Origin: Mucilaginibacter mali
GTDB lineage: Bacteria > Bacteroidota > Bacteroidia > Sphingobacteriales > Sphingobacteriaceae
Length of the DNA stretch: 64,000 bases
Reading direction: 5' to 3'
Assembly (NCBI RefSeq): GCF_013283875.1
Contig: NZ_CP054139.1
Coordinates: forward strand, 4,836,001-4,900,000
Part shown: positions 35,832 through 44,964 of the stretch, piece after piece
Layout: each line of letters opens with the position of its first letter
Numbering within the stretch: position 1 is the first letter of the stretch
Notes under the pieces: generated by a model
Told to the model about the DNA's origin: nothing
Database searches by the model: none
What the model saw: the letters and a program-made list of their open reading frames with translations, nothing else
Position numbers and translations under genes: made by a program

Positions 35832-35936
35832 ATGTCCCGGATTTTTTGGTTTTGATAAAAACTTTAACTGTATAAAGTGTTATTAAATTTGGCGGTAATT
35901 TAATACTTTCCAACCCATAATTTATATCAGCCTGTC

Positions 35937-37472
35937 ATGAAAAAAATAAGCAGCATTTGTATAGCGTTTTTGATGTTTGTTGGAATGGCCAAAGCACAGG
36001 AGCTTGACCGCGGCGGATTTTTAAAGGATAGCCTGGATATTTACATGAACCGCGCCCTCACCAACTGGCGCATTCCAGGTGCTGCTGTTTGCGTGGTTAA
36101 GGATGGCAAGGTGGTATTGATGAAAACTTACGGCGTAAAGGAACTGGGCCTGCCCGATAAGGTTGACGAGAACACGCTGTTTATGATAGGCAGCAATACC
36201 AAAGCCTTTACCGCTACCGCACTGGCCATGCTGCAGGAGCGCAAACAGCTTTCGCTGGATGATAAGGTGACCAAATACATCCCTGAATTTAAACTGGATA
36301 ATAAGGCCGCCGGCGAGCAGGCCATCATTAAAGACTTGCTTAGCCATCGACTGGGCTTCCAAACCTTCCAGGGCGATTTTACTTTTTATAATACCAATTT
36401 ATCACGTAAGGAGGTGATCGAAAAGCTGGGCCACATGAAAGCAGCCTACCCTTTCCGCACCAAATGGGGTTATACCAATTCGGCATTTTTAACAGCTGGC
36501 GAGATCATCCCCAAGGTAACCGGCAGGCCATGGGAGGTATTTCTGAAGGATAATATCTTCGCCCCGCTGGGGATGATCAATACCCTGGCGCTAACCGCCG
36601 ATATGCCCAAATCGCTGAACCGCACTGCCGCGCATACCCTGGTTGATGGCCGTTTGGTGGCTATCCCTTATTGCCAGATAGACGCGCTGGCGCCTGCCGG
36701 GGCCATCAGTTCGAGCATTAACGATATGAGCAAATGGGTTTTGGCCCTGCTGGATAACGGCAAGGTTGGTCAGCGGCAGGTAATCCCCGCCGCCGCTATC
36801 GCCGCCACGCGCGAACCACAGGATATCGTAAGCAGCATTCGCCACCTTAATGGCGAAACCAATTACCAGCTTTATGGCCTCGGCTGGTTTTTGCAGGATT
36901 ATGCCGGGCACCGTTTGGTGATGCATGATGGCGGGGTAAATGGCTATGTATCGTCGGTAACGCTGGTACCGCAGGACAAGCTGGGTATCGTCATCCTCAC
37001 CAATACCGATCAGAACAGCTTATACGAAGCCCTGCGCTGGGAAATAATGGATGCCTACTTTAAGCTGCCTTACCGCAATTACAGCGAATCTTACCTCAGC
37101 TTTTTTAAAACCAACCAGGCTAACGACCAACTGGTGGATAAAAAACTCCGCGATTCGGTAGCTATGAAGCGCCCCACGGCTATGCCGCTAAGCGCCTACA
37201 CCGGCAAATATGTAAACGACCTGTATGGCACGCTCACCATCAGCATAGGCGGCGACCTTGACCAGTTGCAGTTACGCTTTGAGCATCACCCCAAAATGTT
37301 CGCCACCGCGCAGCCATTGGGCGGCAACCGGTTTTACGTAGTGTTTTCGGATCCTGAATTGGGCAAGGCTGTTTTCCCGTTCACCTTTGCCAATGGCAGG
37401 ATAAGTGGCATACGGGTTAAGGTGGCTGATTTTATTGAGCGGGACGCTTATGAGTTTAGGAAAGTGCAGTAG
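35937..37472 (+). CDS. Serine hydrolase, class C beta-lactamase fold, with C-terminal DUF3471-like domain
   Basis: 511 residues with a signal peptide (1-20). The SxxK motif is SNTK in FMIGSNTKAFTATALAML (about 84-101), the YxN motif is GYTNSAF (about 179-185) and the third motif is HDGGVNGY (about 325-332). Residues about 400-510 are a lipocalin-like DUF3471-type domain (YTGKYVNDLYGTLTISIGGD). The family includes DD-peptidases, esterases and D-aminopeptidases, so the substrate cannot be assigned. No beta-lactamase resistance role should be assumed. Confidence 0.88.
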   Translation: MKKISSICIAFLMFVGMAKAQELDRGGFLKDSLDIYMNRALTNWRIPGAAVCVVKDGKVVLMKTYGVKELGLPDKVDENTLFMIGSNTKAFTATALAMLQERKQLSLDDKVTKYIPEFKLDNKAAGEQAIIKDLLSHRLGFQTFQGDFTFYNTNLSRKEVIEKLGHMKAAYPFRTKWGYTNSAFLTAGEIIPKVTGRPWEVFLKDNIFAPLGMINTLALTADMPKSLNRTAAHTLVDGRLVAIPYCQIDALAPAGAISSSINDMSKWVLALLDNGKVGQRQVIPAAAIAATREPQDIVSSIRHLNGETNYQLYGLGWFLQDYAGHRLVMHDGGVNGYVSSVTLVPQDKLGIVILTNTDQNSLYEALRWEIMDAYFKLPYRNYSESYLSFFKTNQANDQLVDKKLRDSVAMKRPTAMPLSAYTGKYVNDLYGTLTISIGGDLDQLQLRFEHHPKMFATAQPLGGNRFYVVFSDPELGKAVFPFTFANGRISGIRVKVADFIERDAYEFRKVQ

Positions 37473-37476
37473 GAAA

Positions 37477-37743
37477 CTATCTTGTATAATGAAACCTTAA
37501 GGAATAAATAACGATGGTTTCGCTTTCTACTTTATAAACCAAACGATGTTCCTGATTTATTCGCCTTGACCAAAATCCTGCAAGATTATGTTTCAATGCT
37601 TCAGGTTTTCCAATCCCGGCAAATGGATCAAGTTGTATGGCTTCTACCAATTGACGGATGCGTTTTAAGATAATTACATTACCGCTCTTCTTCCAATATT
37701 CAAGGTCGGCCAATGCTTCGGAAGTGAAACTTAAGGCTTCCAT
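37477..37743 (-). CDS. YoeB/Txe family mRNA interferase toxin
   Basis: 88 residues, full length for YoeB. Hallmarks: FTSEALADLEYWKKSGNVIILKRIRQLVEAI (about 6-36), the DPFAGIGKPEALKHNLAGFWSRRINQEHRLVYKV block (39-72) with catalytic-type Glu and Arg residues, and the C-terminal IYSLRFHY with the conserved His-Tyr. YoeB cleaves mRNA on the ribosome under stress. The start overlaps the antitoxin stop by 13 bp. Confidence 0.93.
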   Translation of the reverse strand: MEALSFTSEALADLEYWKKSGNVIILKRIRQLVEAIQLDPFAGIGKPEALKHNLAGFWSRRINQEHRLVYKVESETIVIYSLRFHYTR

Positions 37744-37952
37744 ATATCATCAAGGCTAAGTTTGGTTACTTCCCCTTTTTTACCCTGTTCTATCGACTTT
37801 TGCAAATGCTCGGCATTGGCCGGAGATGACATCAGATAAGTTGTCTCATCAACATTATCGCTTGATTTATAGTCAACATGCAATGCATCTAAAAACATAC
37901 GGATAGCTGTTTCCTGATCATTTGTTGCTGGATGAATAGTTAGCGTGTTCAT
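37731..37952 (-). CDS. DUF2683-type antitoxin paired with YoeB
   Basis: 73 residues from the ATG at 37952 (a TTG two codons upstream lies inside the -7 element). The N-terminus MNTLTIHPATNDQETAIRMFLDALHVDY and the C-terminus TKLSLDDIWK match DUF2683 antitoxins that accompany Bacteroidota YoeB toxins. It should neutralise the toxin and may autorepress. Gene order antitoxin-toxin with overlap is the standard one. Confidence 0.85.
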   Translation of the reverse strand: MNTLTIHPATNDQETAIRMFLDALHVDYKSSDNVDETTYLMSSPANAEHLQKSIEQGKKGEVTKLSLDDIWKP

Positions 37953-37955
37953 GTT

Positions 37956-37986
37956 CAAAGATACCTGTTTTTTATTTGACTGTCAA
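37956..37986 (-). promoter_or_regulatory. Promoter of the toxin-antitoxin operon, near-leaderless
   Basis: Minus strand: TTG (37986-37984), 20 bp, TATCTTTG (37963-37956), then AAC and the ATG. The -7 element matches TAnnTTTG exactly and only 3 bases separate it from the start codon. Confidence 0.75.
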
Positions 37987-38001
37987 TTCTTATGCCACGA
38001 C

Positions 38002-38041
38002 GCAAAAAAGCGTTTGAGCTTATTACCCAAACGCTTTTTGC
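38002..38041 (-). terminator. Rho-independent terminator after the M28 gene
   Basis: Stem GCAAAAAAGCGTTTG / AAACGCTTTTTGC with a 12-base loop. On the minus strand it gives a hairpin ending in a T-run, 18 bp after the M28 stop. Confidence 0.8.
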
Positions 38042-38058
38042 ATTGTGTGCTCTAAAGC

Positions 38059-39426
38059 TTATCGTTGCAACTTCTCTACCCTTGTCGGCGTATCCTTGCC
38101 CGAAACAATAGTGCGCGAGCTTAACGCGATGGCACGAATGGCGGCGGTAATATTTGCCACATCCAGCGTTTTCAGCTCGTCGGTTACTTTATGGTAATCG
38201 GGGTCGATATCGATCTGATCGGTTGAGATGGTATGGGCCGGTACGCCTAAAGCTGCCAGCGTAGCGTTATCGCTGCGGTAGAACAGGTTTTCCTTGATGT
38301 ACGGATCCGGATAGAATTTAAAAGCGGTACCTTCTAAGTTGCGCTGTAGTATCTGGCCAAAATCAGACTTTTCGAAACCAGTGATAAAGGCCGAATTTTG
38401 ACCCCATTTTGATGCTTTGCCAATCATTTCGATGTTGAACATGGCCACCACCTGGTCGGGGTTAACTGTAGTGGTAAAATGGCGCGCGCCATAACCGCCT
38501 ATTTCTTCGGCGCAGAAGGCTACAAATATCAGCGTACGCTCGTTGTTACCAATTGCTTTATAGTATTTAGCCAGCTCAATAACCGCGGTTGTGCCCGAAG
38601 CATCATCGTCGGCACCGTTAAATACGCTGTCTGGTTTCATGCCCGGTCTTACGCCAAGGTGATCATAATGGCCCGAGAATACTACGTACTCATTAGGTTT
38701 GCCTTTACCCGGCAACATACCGGCTACATTAAACAGTGGTGCTGATTCGGTCTTTACATCAGCGTTTACACTGATGGATGTGATATCGCCAAAGTTTCCC
38801 AATACGGTAACGGTTTGGTCGGGGCTGGCTTTTGCTGATATGCTGCCGGTAGTGGCGCGGTCTTTAAGACGTTTAAACATAGCAGCACCTGCTGTATCTA
38901 TAAGCACCAGGCGTTTTTTACCTACGGCATCGGCTGCACCCGCGCTGCCCTGCCTGCCGCCACCTGCGCCACCGCGGCCACCAAAGCCGGCTGCCTGCTT
39001 TACTACTTCAACTCCATTCATGTCGCTCCAGCTAAATGACGCGCCGGCCGAAACGGTAAACTTATCAGCCGGAACTTCCTTGCCGTTAATTACAAGTTTA
39101 GCTTTGCCAACAGTAGTTTTTACCATCGGCGGGATATTTTGGCGGAAGCTGCTTTCGCCCTTTAACGGTTGCAAGCCTATCTTTTTAAACTCGCCCTCGA
39201 TAAATTTGGCGGCACGGTCGATACCCGGGGTAAAGGTAGCACGGCCTTCCATATTATCGTCAGAAAGGGTTTTGATAATACGCTCCACATTCTGCTGATC
39301 TATGATCTTGTTTACCTGCTGGGTAGCCCCGGTGCTGGCTAAATTAGGTATCTTATTACCATCCTGCGCGAAGACCGCCGCAGTGGTTGCCAAAATGGCG
39401 CCTGCTAAAATATATTTCTTCATCAT
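38059..39426 (-). CDS. M28 family zinc aminopeptidase, exported
   Basis: 455 residues with a signal peptide (MMKKYILAGAILATTAAVFAQ; the second Met is also a possible start). Zinc ligands are visible in order: His and Asp region GHYDHLGVRPG (about 253-263), NGADDDASGTTAVIELAKYY (about 270-289), catalytic Glu pair FCAEEIGGYGARHF (about 306-319), and a C-terminal HT (AHTISTDQIDIDPDYH). A Gly-rich insert (GFGGRGGAGGGRQGSAGAAD, about 147-166) is unusual. It cleaves N-terminal residues from peptides. The M61 gene ends 9 bp upstream, so they are likely one transcript. Confidence 0.92.
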   Translation of the reverse strand: MMKKYILAGAILATTAAVFAQDGNKIPNLASTGATQQVNKIIDQQNVERIIKTLSDDNMEGRATFTPGIDRAAKFIEGEFKKIGLQPLKGESSFRQNIPPMVKTTVGKAKLVINGKEVPADKFTVSAGASFSWSDMNGVEVVKQAAGFGGRGGAGGGRQGSAGAADAVGKKRLVLIDTAGAAMFKRLKDRATTGSISAKASPDQTVTVLGNFGDITSISVNADVKTESAPLFNVAGMLPGKGKPNEYVVFSGHYDHLGVRPGMKPDSVFNGADDDASGTTAVIELAKYYKAIGNNERTLIFVAFCAEEIGGYGARHFTTTVNPDQVVAMFNIEMIGKASKWGQNSAFITGFEKSDFGQILQRNLEGTAFKFYPDPYIKENLFYRSDNATLAALGVPAHTISTDQIDIDPDYHKVTDELKTLDVANITAAIRAIALSSRTIVSGKDTPTRVEKLQR

Positions 39427-39435
39427 TTTTTAGGT

Positions 39436-41298
39436 TTATTTTACTTTGCTTGATAACCAGGCGGCGCGGAAGGCCGACTGCTCCTTTGTTAATTCTTTAC
39501 CTGCTTTTTCGTTAGTTACTACCTCGTAAGCAGGGTTTTCTTCCAATGTCAATGTAGTCTCGTGCTGACCGGTGCGGTTTTTATATACCAGCGCAATTTT
39601 ATCACCCGGCTTTTTAGCGGCTACAATTTCCTGCAGGGTACCTGCATCGGCCAGGTCTTTACCGTCGGCTTTCATAATAATGTCGCCCGCGTCAATTCCG
39701 GCTTTATATATCGGCGTGTTTTGCGCTACGCTGTTGGTGATCGGGATACCTTCGGCAGCGCCTGTGGTACGCGCCTGGCCCGAACGGCCCCTCTGCTGGA
39801 AGCCACCTACCGAGCCTGCCCATGCTTTACCCGGTGCAACTTTACGCAATACCATACCGGCTTTGGCCAGCAGGGCGGCGTAATCATTCTTTTCGATGCC
39901 GTTGATGTATTTACCAAAGAAATCGGCAGCGAATTTAGGGTTGGTTACCCTGGCTAAAACCGCCTGCAGATCGGGGATGGTATATGGCTTCATGTTTTTG
40001 CCCAGGGTTAACCAAACTGCTTTCATGTAATCATCAAGCGTAAGGTTAAAATCAGCGCGCAGGCGCAGATCTAAAGCTAAAGCCGTAGCGCCACCATAAG
40101 TATAATAGCTGGTAAACACATTGGCGTTATTGTTAGGGTCGATAGATACACCGGCATCGGCAAAAACCGCGTAACGGCTCATCTGCGCAGGCGAGTATTT
40201 CAATGCTGCAGGCGAGGTTAATACGGTATTGATCAAACCGGCAGCGGTGCGGGTGTAGCTTTCCGCATCGCCAAAACCGGCGCGGATCAATACCAGGCCA
40301 CCGTAGTATTGAGTAAAACCTTCAGCAAACCAAAGCTCACTGCTCATATCAGCATGCTCAAAATTAAATGGCTCCAACGATTTTGGGCGGATGCGCTTCA
40401 CATTCCAGCTATGGAAGTACTCGTGCGCGTAGGTGCCCAGCAGGCGGGTTTCGTTACCCTCTACTTTTTCGGCAGGCTGTACAATGCAGGTAGAGTTACG
40501 GTGTTCCATCCCATCGCCAGAAACGGTTGGGTAAACATCATCAAGGAAAGTGTATTCGCCGTAATCGTACACCGGCAGCTCGCCAAATACGGCCTGCTCT
40601 TCCAGTACTACCTTTTTCAGTAGTTCGGTAAACTTGTCGATGGTTGCCTGGCTATCGTCTGAGTGGATAGACAGTTTGATGCCCAGTTTTTTACCATCAG
40701 GGTTTTTCACTTCCCAGGCGGTTGCTTTAAAGTTTGATAACTCGGTGGGGCTATCCATCATATACTGCAAACCCGGCGCGAAGTACGAACTTTCGCTTTC
40801 CGGTTTCAACTGCGTGGCTATTTTCCAGCCGTATTTTTCGTAATCCTTAAACTGGATGTGAATCGGGCGGGCGTCCATCCCAACGGCCCACATCATGGCG
40901 GCTGGCATGTTCAGGTGGGCGTGGCTTGGGTCGATACTGGCGTAGGTGCCGTCGGTCCAGTTGGCAAACAGGGTATAGGTTACCTTAACTACGTCGCCGT
41001 GCTGTGGCACTTCCCACACATCGCCTTCAATTTGTTTTATCTCCAGGGCCTTGCCGCTGCCATCAAACGCTTTTACATTATAAACGTTCTTGCCAAACTC
41101 GTGCGTGGCATATCGCCCGGCCGATGAACGGCTCATGCGAACCCGCAGGGCGCTGGTAGGCAATTGCCCTATGCGCATGCTGATCTCGGCTTCGTGGTGG
41201 GCGGCATTCGCGAAGCTGAGGGAGTAATAAATATCGCTTTGTGCAAAGGCGGTTGCCGTTGCAAACAAGGCAACCATACTTAGGTAAAGTTTTTTCAT
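39436..41298 (-). CDS. M61 family metallopeptidase with PDZ domain, exported
   Basis: 620 residues with a signal peptide (1-19). Zinc motif HEYFH within YAHEYFHSWNVKRIRP (about 284-299), third ligand Glu in ELWFAEGFTQYY (about 313-324). The PDZ domain is around 515-600 (AGIDAGDIIMKADGKDLAD). An RGRSGQARTTGAA insert interrupts its start. M61 enzymes (glycyl aminopeptidase type) remove N-terminal Gly or Ala. Divergent from the GluQ-RS gene and transcribed with the M28 gene. Confidence 0.92.
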   Translation of the reverse strand: MKKLYLSMVALFATATAFAQSDIYYSLSFANAAHHEAEISMRIGQLPTSALRVRMSRSSAGRYATHEFGKNVYNVKAFDGSGKALEIKQIEGDVWEVPQHGDVVKVTYTLFANWTDGTYASIDPSHAHLNMPAAMMWAVGMDARPIHIQFKDYEKYGWKIATQLKPESESSYFAPGLQYMMDSPTELSNFKATAWEVKNPDGKKLGIKLSIHSDDSQATIDKFTELLKKVVLEEQAVFGELPVYDYGEYTFLDDVYPTVSGDGMEHRNSTCIVQPAEKVEGNETRLLGTYAHEYFHSWNVKRIRPKSLEPFNFEHADMSSELWFAEGFTQYYGGLVLIRAGFGDAESYTRTAAGLINTVLTSPAALKYSPAQMSRYAVFADAGVSIDPNNNANVFTSYYTYGGATALALDLRLRADFNLTLDDYMKAVWLTLGKNMKPYTIPDLQAVLARVTNPKFAADFFGKYINGIEKNDYAALLAKAGMVLRKVAPGKAWAGSVGGFQQRGRSGQARTTGAAEGIPITNSVAQNTPIYKAGIDAGDIIMKADGKDLADAGTLQEIVAAKKPGDKIALVYKNRTGQHETTLTLEENPAYEVVTNEKAGKELTKEQSAFRAAWLSSKVK

Positions 41299-41464
41299 AT
41301 CTGTACTAAATGGTTAATCAGCGGTCAAATTACTATTAAATTGGCAAAAAACACTGTGGGTTATTTATATGTAACAGCTATTTTGTACTGGTGTGCCTAA
41401 AAGCAGAATGCGATTAATCAGCCTATATCTCTAAATATCAATTTTAACCCGACATTAGCACCCG

Positions 41465-42361
41465 ATGGATCAGCAACCCGTATACCGCAAAACCCGCATA
41501 GCGCCAACGCCCAGTGGCTACCTGCATTTGGGGAATGTATTATCCTTTGCCATTACCGCCGCGCTGGCCGAAAAAACCGGGGCTAAAATTTTGCTGCGGA
41601 TAGATGACCTCGATCGTGAACGGGTGCAACCCAACTATGTGCAGGATATTTTTGATACGCTGAACTTCCTTGACATCCCCTGGCATGAGGGCCCGCGCAA
41701 TTTTGATGAGTACGAGCGGGAATGGTCGCAGGTACATCGTATGGATATGTACCGCGATGCATTGCAAACATTAAAGGAGAATGATGCCGTGTTTGCCTGC
41801 AATTGCTCCCGGGCGCAGATCAGAAATATCAATACCGATGATACCTATCCCGCAACCTGCCTGCATCAAAATATCCCGCTGGATGCAGAAAATATAAGCT
41901 GGCGGCTGAAGACCGATATTAATGAACCCATAACGGTTAAAAATATTTCGGGCGATAGCACACCAGCTACTTTACCCGCCAACATGCCGTATTTTGTGAT
42001 CCGGAAAAAAGATGGTTACCCGGCTTACCAACTTACATCCGTTTTGGATGATTTGCTTTATGGGATAGATCTGATCGTCCGCGGGGCCGACCTTTGGGCA
42101 TCGACATTGGCGCAACAATACCTCGCACCTAAAATTGACGCTCATAGCTTTAACGATATCGTCTTTTTCCACCACCCGCTGTTGATGTCGTCGGGCCAAG
42201 CAAAGCTTTCCAAATCGTCAGGCGCAACATCCGTGCATTATTTACGAAATGAGGGCAGATCGCCCGCTGATATTTTTACGGCAGCAGCCGCGCTGCTGGG
42301 CAAGGCTGAACCTATCAGCACCTGGCAACAATTAGCAGCATTGGCTCTGCCAATGTTTTGA
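41465..42361 (+). CDS. gluQ: Glutamyl-Q tRNA(Asp) synthetase (GluQ-RS)
   Basis: 298 residues: a class I Glu-tRNA synthetase catalytic core without an anticodon-binding domain, the size expected for GluQ-RS. HIGH-type motif APTPSGYLHLGN (residues 13-24), zinc-type Cys set (FACNCSRAQ...YPATCLHQ) and KMSKS-type motif KLSKSSG (about 254-260). The family attaches glutamate to queuosine in tRNA(Asp). It overlaps nothing; the YceH-like gene starts 117 bp further on. Confidence 0.9.
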   Translation: MDQQPVYRKTRIAPTPSGYLHLGNVLSFAITAALAEKTGAKILLRIDDLDRERVQPNYVQDIFDTLNFLDIPWHEGPRNFDEYEREWSQVHRMDMYRDALQTLKENDAVFACNCSRAQIRNINTDDTYPATCLHQNIPLDAENISWRLKTDINEPITVKNISGDSTPATLPANMPYFVIRKKDGYPAYQLTSVLDDLLYGIDLIVRGADLWASTLAQQYLAPKIDAHSFNDIVFFHHPLLMSSGQAKLSKSSGATSVHYLRNEGRSPADIFTAAAALLGKAEPISTWQQLAALALPMF

Positions 42362-42477
42362 CGGATTTCTATATTTCGGGCGGGAACAATGGGGTTTTAA
42401 ACCCATCGCTGCTTTTACGGGCCATATCCCTATCAAAAAAACATTGCCGATACCACAGCATTTTATATTTTAGCCTA

Positions 42478-43125
42478 ATGGATACACCGAAAAGCCTGCC
42501 TGTACTTGATGCCACCGAACTGCGTGTGCTCGGGTCGTTAATGGAAAAAGCCCGCACCACGCCCGAATATTACCCCATGTCGCTCAATAGCCTTACGGCT
42601 GCCTGCAACCAAAAGACATCGCGCAAGCCGGTTGTGCAGTATGATGAGGGAACGGTAGCCATGGCGTTGGATTCGCTGAAGCGTCGCGGGCTGATCTCCA
42701 CAGCTACCGGCGGATCGAGCCGGGCGGTAAAGTACAAGCATAACTTTGCCATTGTGTTCCCGGTACTGCCGCAGGAAGTTTGCATTATGTGCCTGCTGAT
42801 GCTGCGCGGCCCGCAAACACCCGGCGAACTGAATACCAATTCGGGCCGGATGTATGAGTTTGAATCGATAGAAGAAGTGCAGCAGATACTGGAAAAACTT
42901 GCTGCCGATGAACCGCCCTATTTAGTGCAGTTACCCCGTCGCCCGGGCCAAAAGGAGGCGCGCTATGCCCACCTCTTAGCCGGCGAACCGGACATCATAG
43001 ATGATGAACCCGATACGCCCATCGGCTACTCTGCCAGCGGCCTTGAAGCCCGCGTTACCAAACTGGAGCAGGATTACGCCGAATTAAAAGAGGCTTTTGA
43101 TAAATTGATGAAGGAGTTGATGTAA
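42478..43125 (+). CDS. YceH/DUF480 family protein
   Basis: 215 residues from the ATG at 42478; the frame is open further upstream but has no family sequence there. The DUF480 pattern is clear: LDATELRVLGSLMEKARTTPEYYPMSLNSLTAACNQKTSRKPVV (first winged helix, about 10-53), then a second winged helix (QEVCIMCLLMLRGPQTPGELNTNSGRM) and a C-terminal coiled coil (about 188-213). Function unknown. TATATTTT stands 9 bases before the ATG and may be the -7 element. Confidence 0.88.
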   Translation: MDTPKSLPVLDATELRVLGSLMEKARTTPEYYPMSLNSLTAACNQKTSRKPVVQYDEGTVAMALDSLKRRGLISTATGGSSRAVKYKHNFAIVFPVLPQEVCIMCLLMLRGPQTPGELNTNSGRMYEFESIEEVQQILEKLAADEPPYLVQLPRRPGQKEARYAHLLAGEPDIIDDEPDTPIGYSASGLEARVTKLEQDYAELKEAFDKLMKELM

Positions 43126-43128
43126 GGA

Positions 43129-43212
43129 GATTTTAACCACAGCGGCCACAGAGATACATTTTTGATCATTATTCTCTCTGTGAACCCTGTGCAAACCTCT
43201 GTGGTTAAAATC
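43129..43212. repeat. TTAACCACA palindromic repeat, copy with perfect ends
   Basis: Ends GATTTTAACCACAG and CTGTGGTTAAAATC are a perfect inverted pair; inside are CACAGAG and CTCTGTG. One of six copies in this window (also 13247, 44788, 49268, 51615, 59568). Confidence 0.85.
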
Positions 43213-43329
43213 CGCCCCATTGCCATTTGTTGCAAATTAGCCCGTGCATTGTTGTAGATGCTTCCGCGGCTTCTCTACCAATAAACTTAAGCCTTTATAT
43301 TAGCGGTACAAACCAATTTATACCGCCTG

Positions 43330-44766
43330 ATGAAAAAGCTACTCTCCATTGTATGGTTATGCTTATGGGTTATACCTGCCTCATCGCAGGCTACGCGCAA
43401 GCCAAACGTTATTATTATTTTAATGGATGATATGGGCTACGGCGATACCGAGCCCTATGGTATGACGGGCATCCCTACACCCAACTTCAACAAACTGGCT
43501 AAGCAGGGCACGCGCTTTACGCACTTTAATGCCGGGCAACCTATCTGCACCGCTTCGCGCACGGCATTGCTTACGGGTTGTTATCCCAACCGGGTGGGCA
43601 TGGCGGGGGCTTTGCTGCCTACCTCAAAAATAGCGCTCAATCCGCAGGAAACCACCATTGCATCCATGCTGAAACGTGCCGGTTACCATACATCCATGCT
43701 GGGTAAATGGCATTTGGGCAATCATCCACCTTACTTCCCACTCCATTATGGCTTCGATTCGTTTTACGGCCTGCCTTACTCGCACGATATCTGGCCACGC
43801 GATAAGGATGGCAACAAGATCACCGACCCGGCCAATGCCCGCTATACCTGGCCCGAATTACCACTAATAGAAGACGACCGCATTGCCGATACCATCAAAA
43901 GCCACCATGACCAGGAGTTGCTGACCACTAAGTTTACCAAACGGGCCGTTGCTTACATTCGCGGGCATAAAAACAAACCGTTCTTTCTGTACGTGGCGCA
44001 GCCCATGCCGCATGTGCCGCTGGCTGTGTCGGATAAATTTAAGGGCAAAAGCGGGATGGGTATTTTTGGCGATGTGATGATGGAGCTGGACTGGTCGCTG
44101 GGGCAGATATTGAAAACGCTGGACGAAACCGGGCTGGCTAAAAACACTATTGTAATTGTAGCCAGCGATAACGGGCCATGGTTAAATTATGGCGATAATG
44201 CCGGTTCGTCAGGCGGTTTCAGGGAAGGCAAGGCCACTACCTTTGAGGGAGGCACCCGTGTGCCCCTGCTGATGCGCTGGCCCGGCAAAATTGAAGCCGG
44301 TGGGATCAATAGCCACCTGATGACCAATATGGATATCCTGCCCACCATTGCCGCTGCCACCGGCGCGCACCTGCCGCAAAACCGGATAGACGGACTGAAT
44401 TTCCTGCCATCGCTGCTGGCGGGTAACAGAACCGGTCCGCGGGAAGTGTTTTATTACTACTCGGGGCAAAATAATTTAGATGCGGTGCGCTATAAAAACT
44501 GGAAGCTGGTGCTGCCGCATAAGTCATCATCGTATCAGTTGCTGCATGGTGTTAACGGCAATGGTGGCAAGATATTAAAGATAGATGTGCCCCTGGCCCT
44601 GTACGATTTGGCCCACGATCCCGGCGAGGCCTACGATGTACAGCAATTACACCCCGATATCATGAAGCATATGCAAGCCTTAGCCGATTCGGCACGGGAG
44701 GATCTGGGCGATGATCTAACCGGCCGCGCAGGTAAAAATGTACGCAAGGCGGCGGTGGTGGAGTAG
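43330..44766 (+). CDS. Sulfatase (arylsulfatase family), exported
   Basis: 478 residues with a signal peptide (about 1-20). Metal site MDDMGYGD (about 32-39). The formylglycine motif is CTASR in QPICTASRTALLTGCYPNRVG (Cys about 74), a Cys-type site needing a maturase. SMLGKWHLGN (about 118-127) and the Asp-Asn metal ligands in SDNGPWLNYGD (about 278-288) follow. It should hydrolyse a sulfate ester, probably on a glycan. No maturase is in the window. Confidence 0.93.
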   Translation: MKKLLSIVWLCLWVIPASSQATRKPNVIIILMDDMGYGDTEPYGMTGIPTPNFNKLAKQGTRFTHFNAGQPICTASRTALLTGCYPNRVGMAGALLPTSKIALNPQETTIASMLKRAGYHTSMLGKWHLGNHPPYFPLHYGFDSFYGLPYSHDIWPRDKDGNKITDPANARYTWPELPLIEDDRIADTIKSHHDQELLTTKFTKRAVAYIRGHKNKPFFLYVAQPMPHVPLAVSDKFKGKSGMGIFGDVMMELDWSLGQILKTLDETGLAKNTIVIVASDNGPWLNYGDNAGSSGGFREGKATTFEGGTRVPLLMRWPGKIEAGGINSHLMTNMDILPTIAAATGAHLPQNRIDGLNFLPSLLAGNRTGPREVFYYYSGQNNLDAVRYKNWKLVLPHKSSSYQLLHGVNGNGGKILKIDVPLALYDLAHDPGEAYDVQQLHPDIMKHMQALADSAREDLGDDLTGRAGKNVRKAAVVE

Positions 44767-44787
44767 GGATTAGCGATTTTGGTGGCT

Positions 44788-44851
44788 ATTTAACCACAGG
44801 AGGTTTATTACGTCAAGGAGGTGAAAATCTTTGTGCACTTTGTGGTTAAAT
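44788..44851. repeat. TTAACCACA palindromic repeat
   Basis: Ends ATTTAACCACAGGAGG and CTTTGTGGTTAAAT are inverted. The interior is shortened relative to other copies. Confidence 0.75.
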
Positions 44852-44964
44852 TGCCGTTTATGCTACCACAAAAAGTGTCGCAATCGCACCCTTATTTGTC
44901 GTTTTTGCACATGCTTGCCATTTTTAATGGTATCTAACTTTACATCAGTTAAAAACCAACAATT

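Noticed and set aside
35937..37472. Beta-lactam resistance gene
   Set aside because: It has the class C fold motifs but also a DUF3471-like domain typical of esterases and peptidases, and the BlaI/M56 pair is far away.
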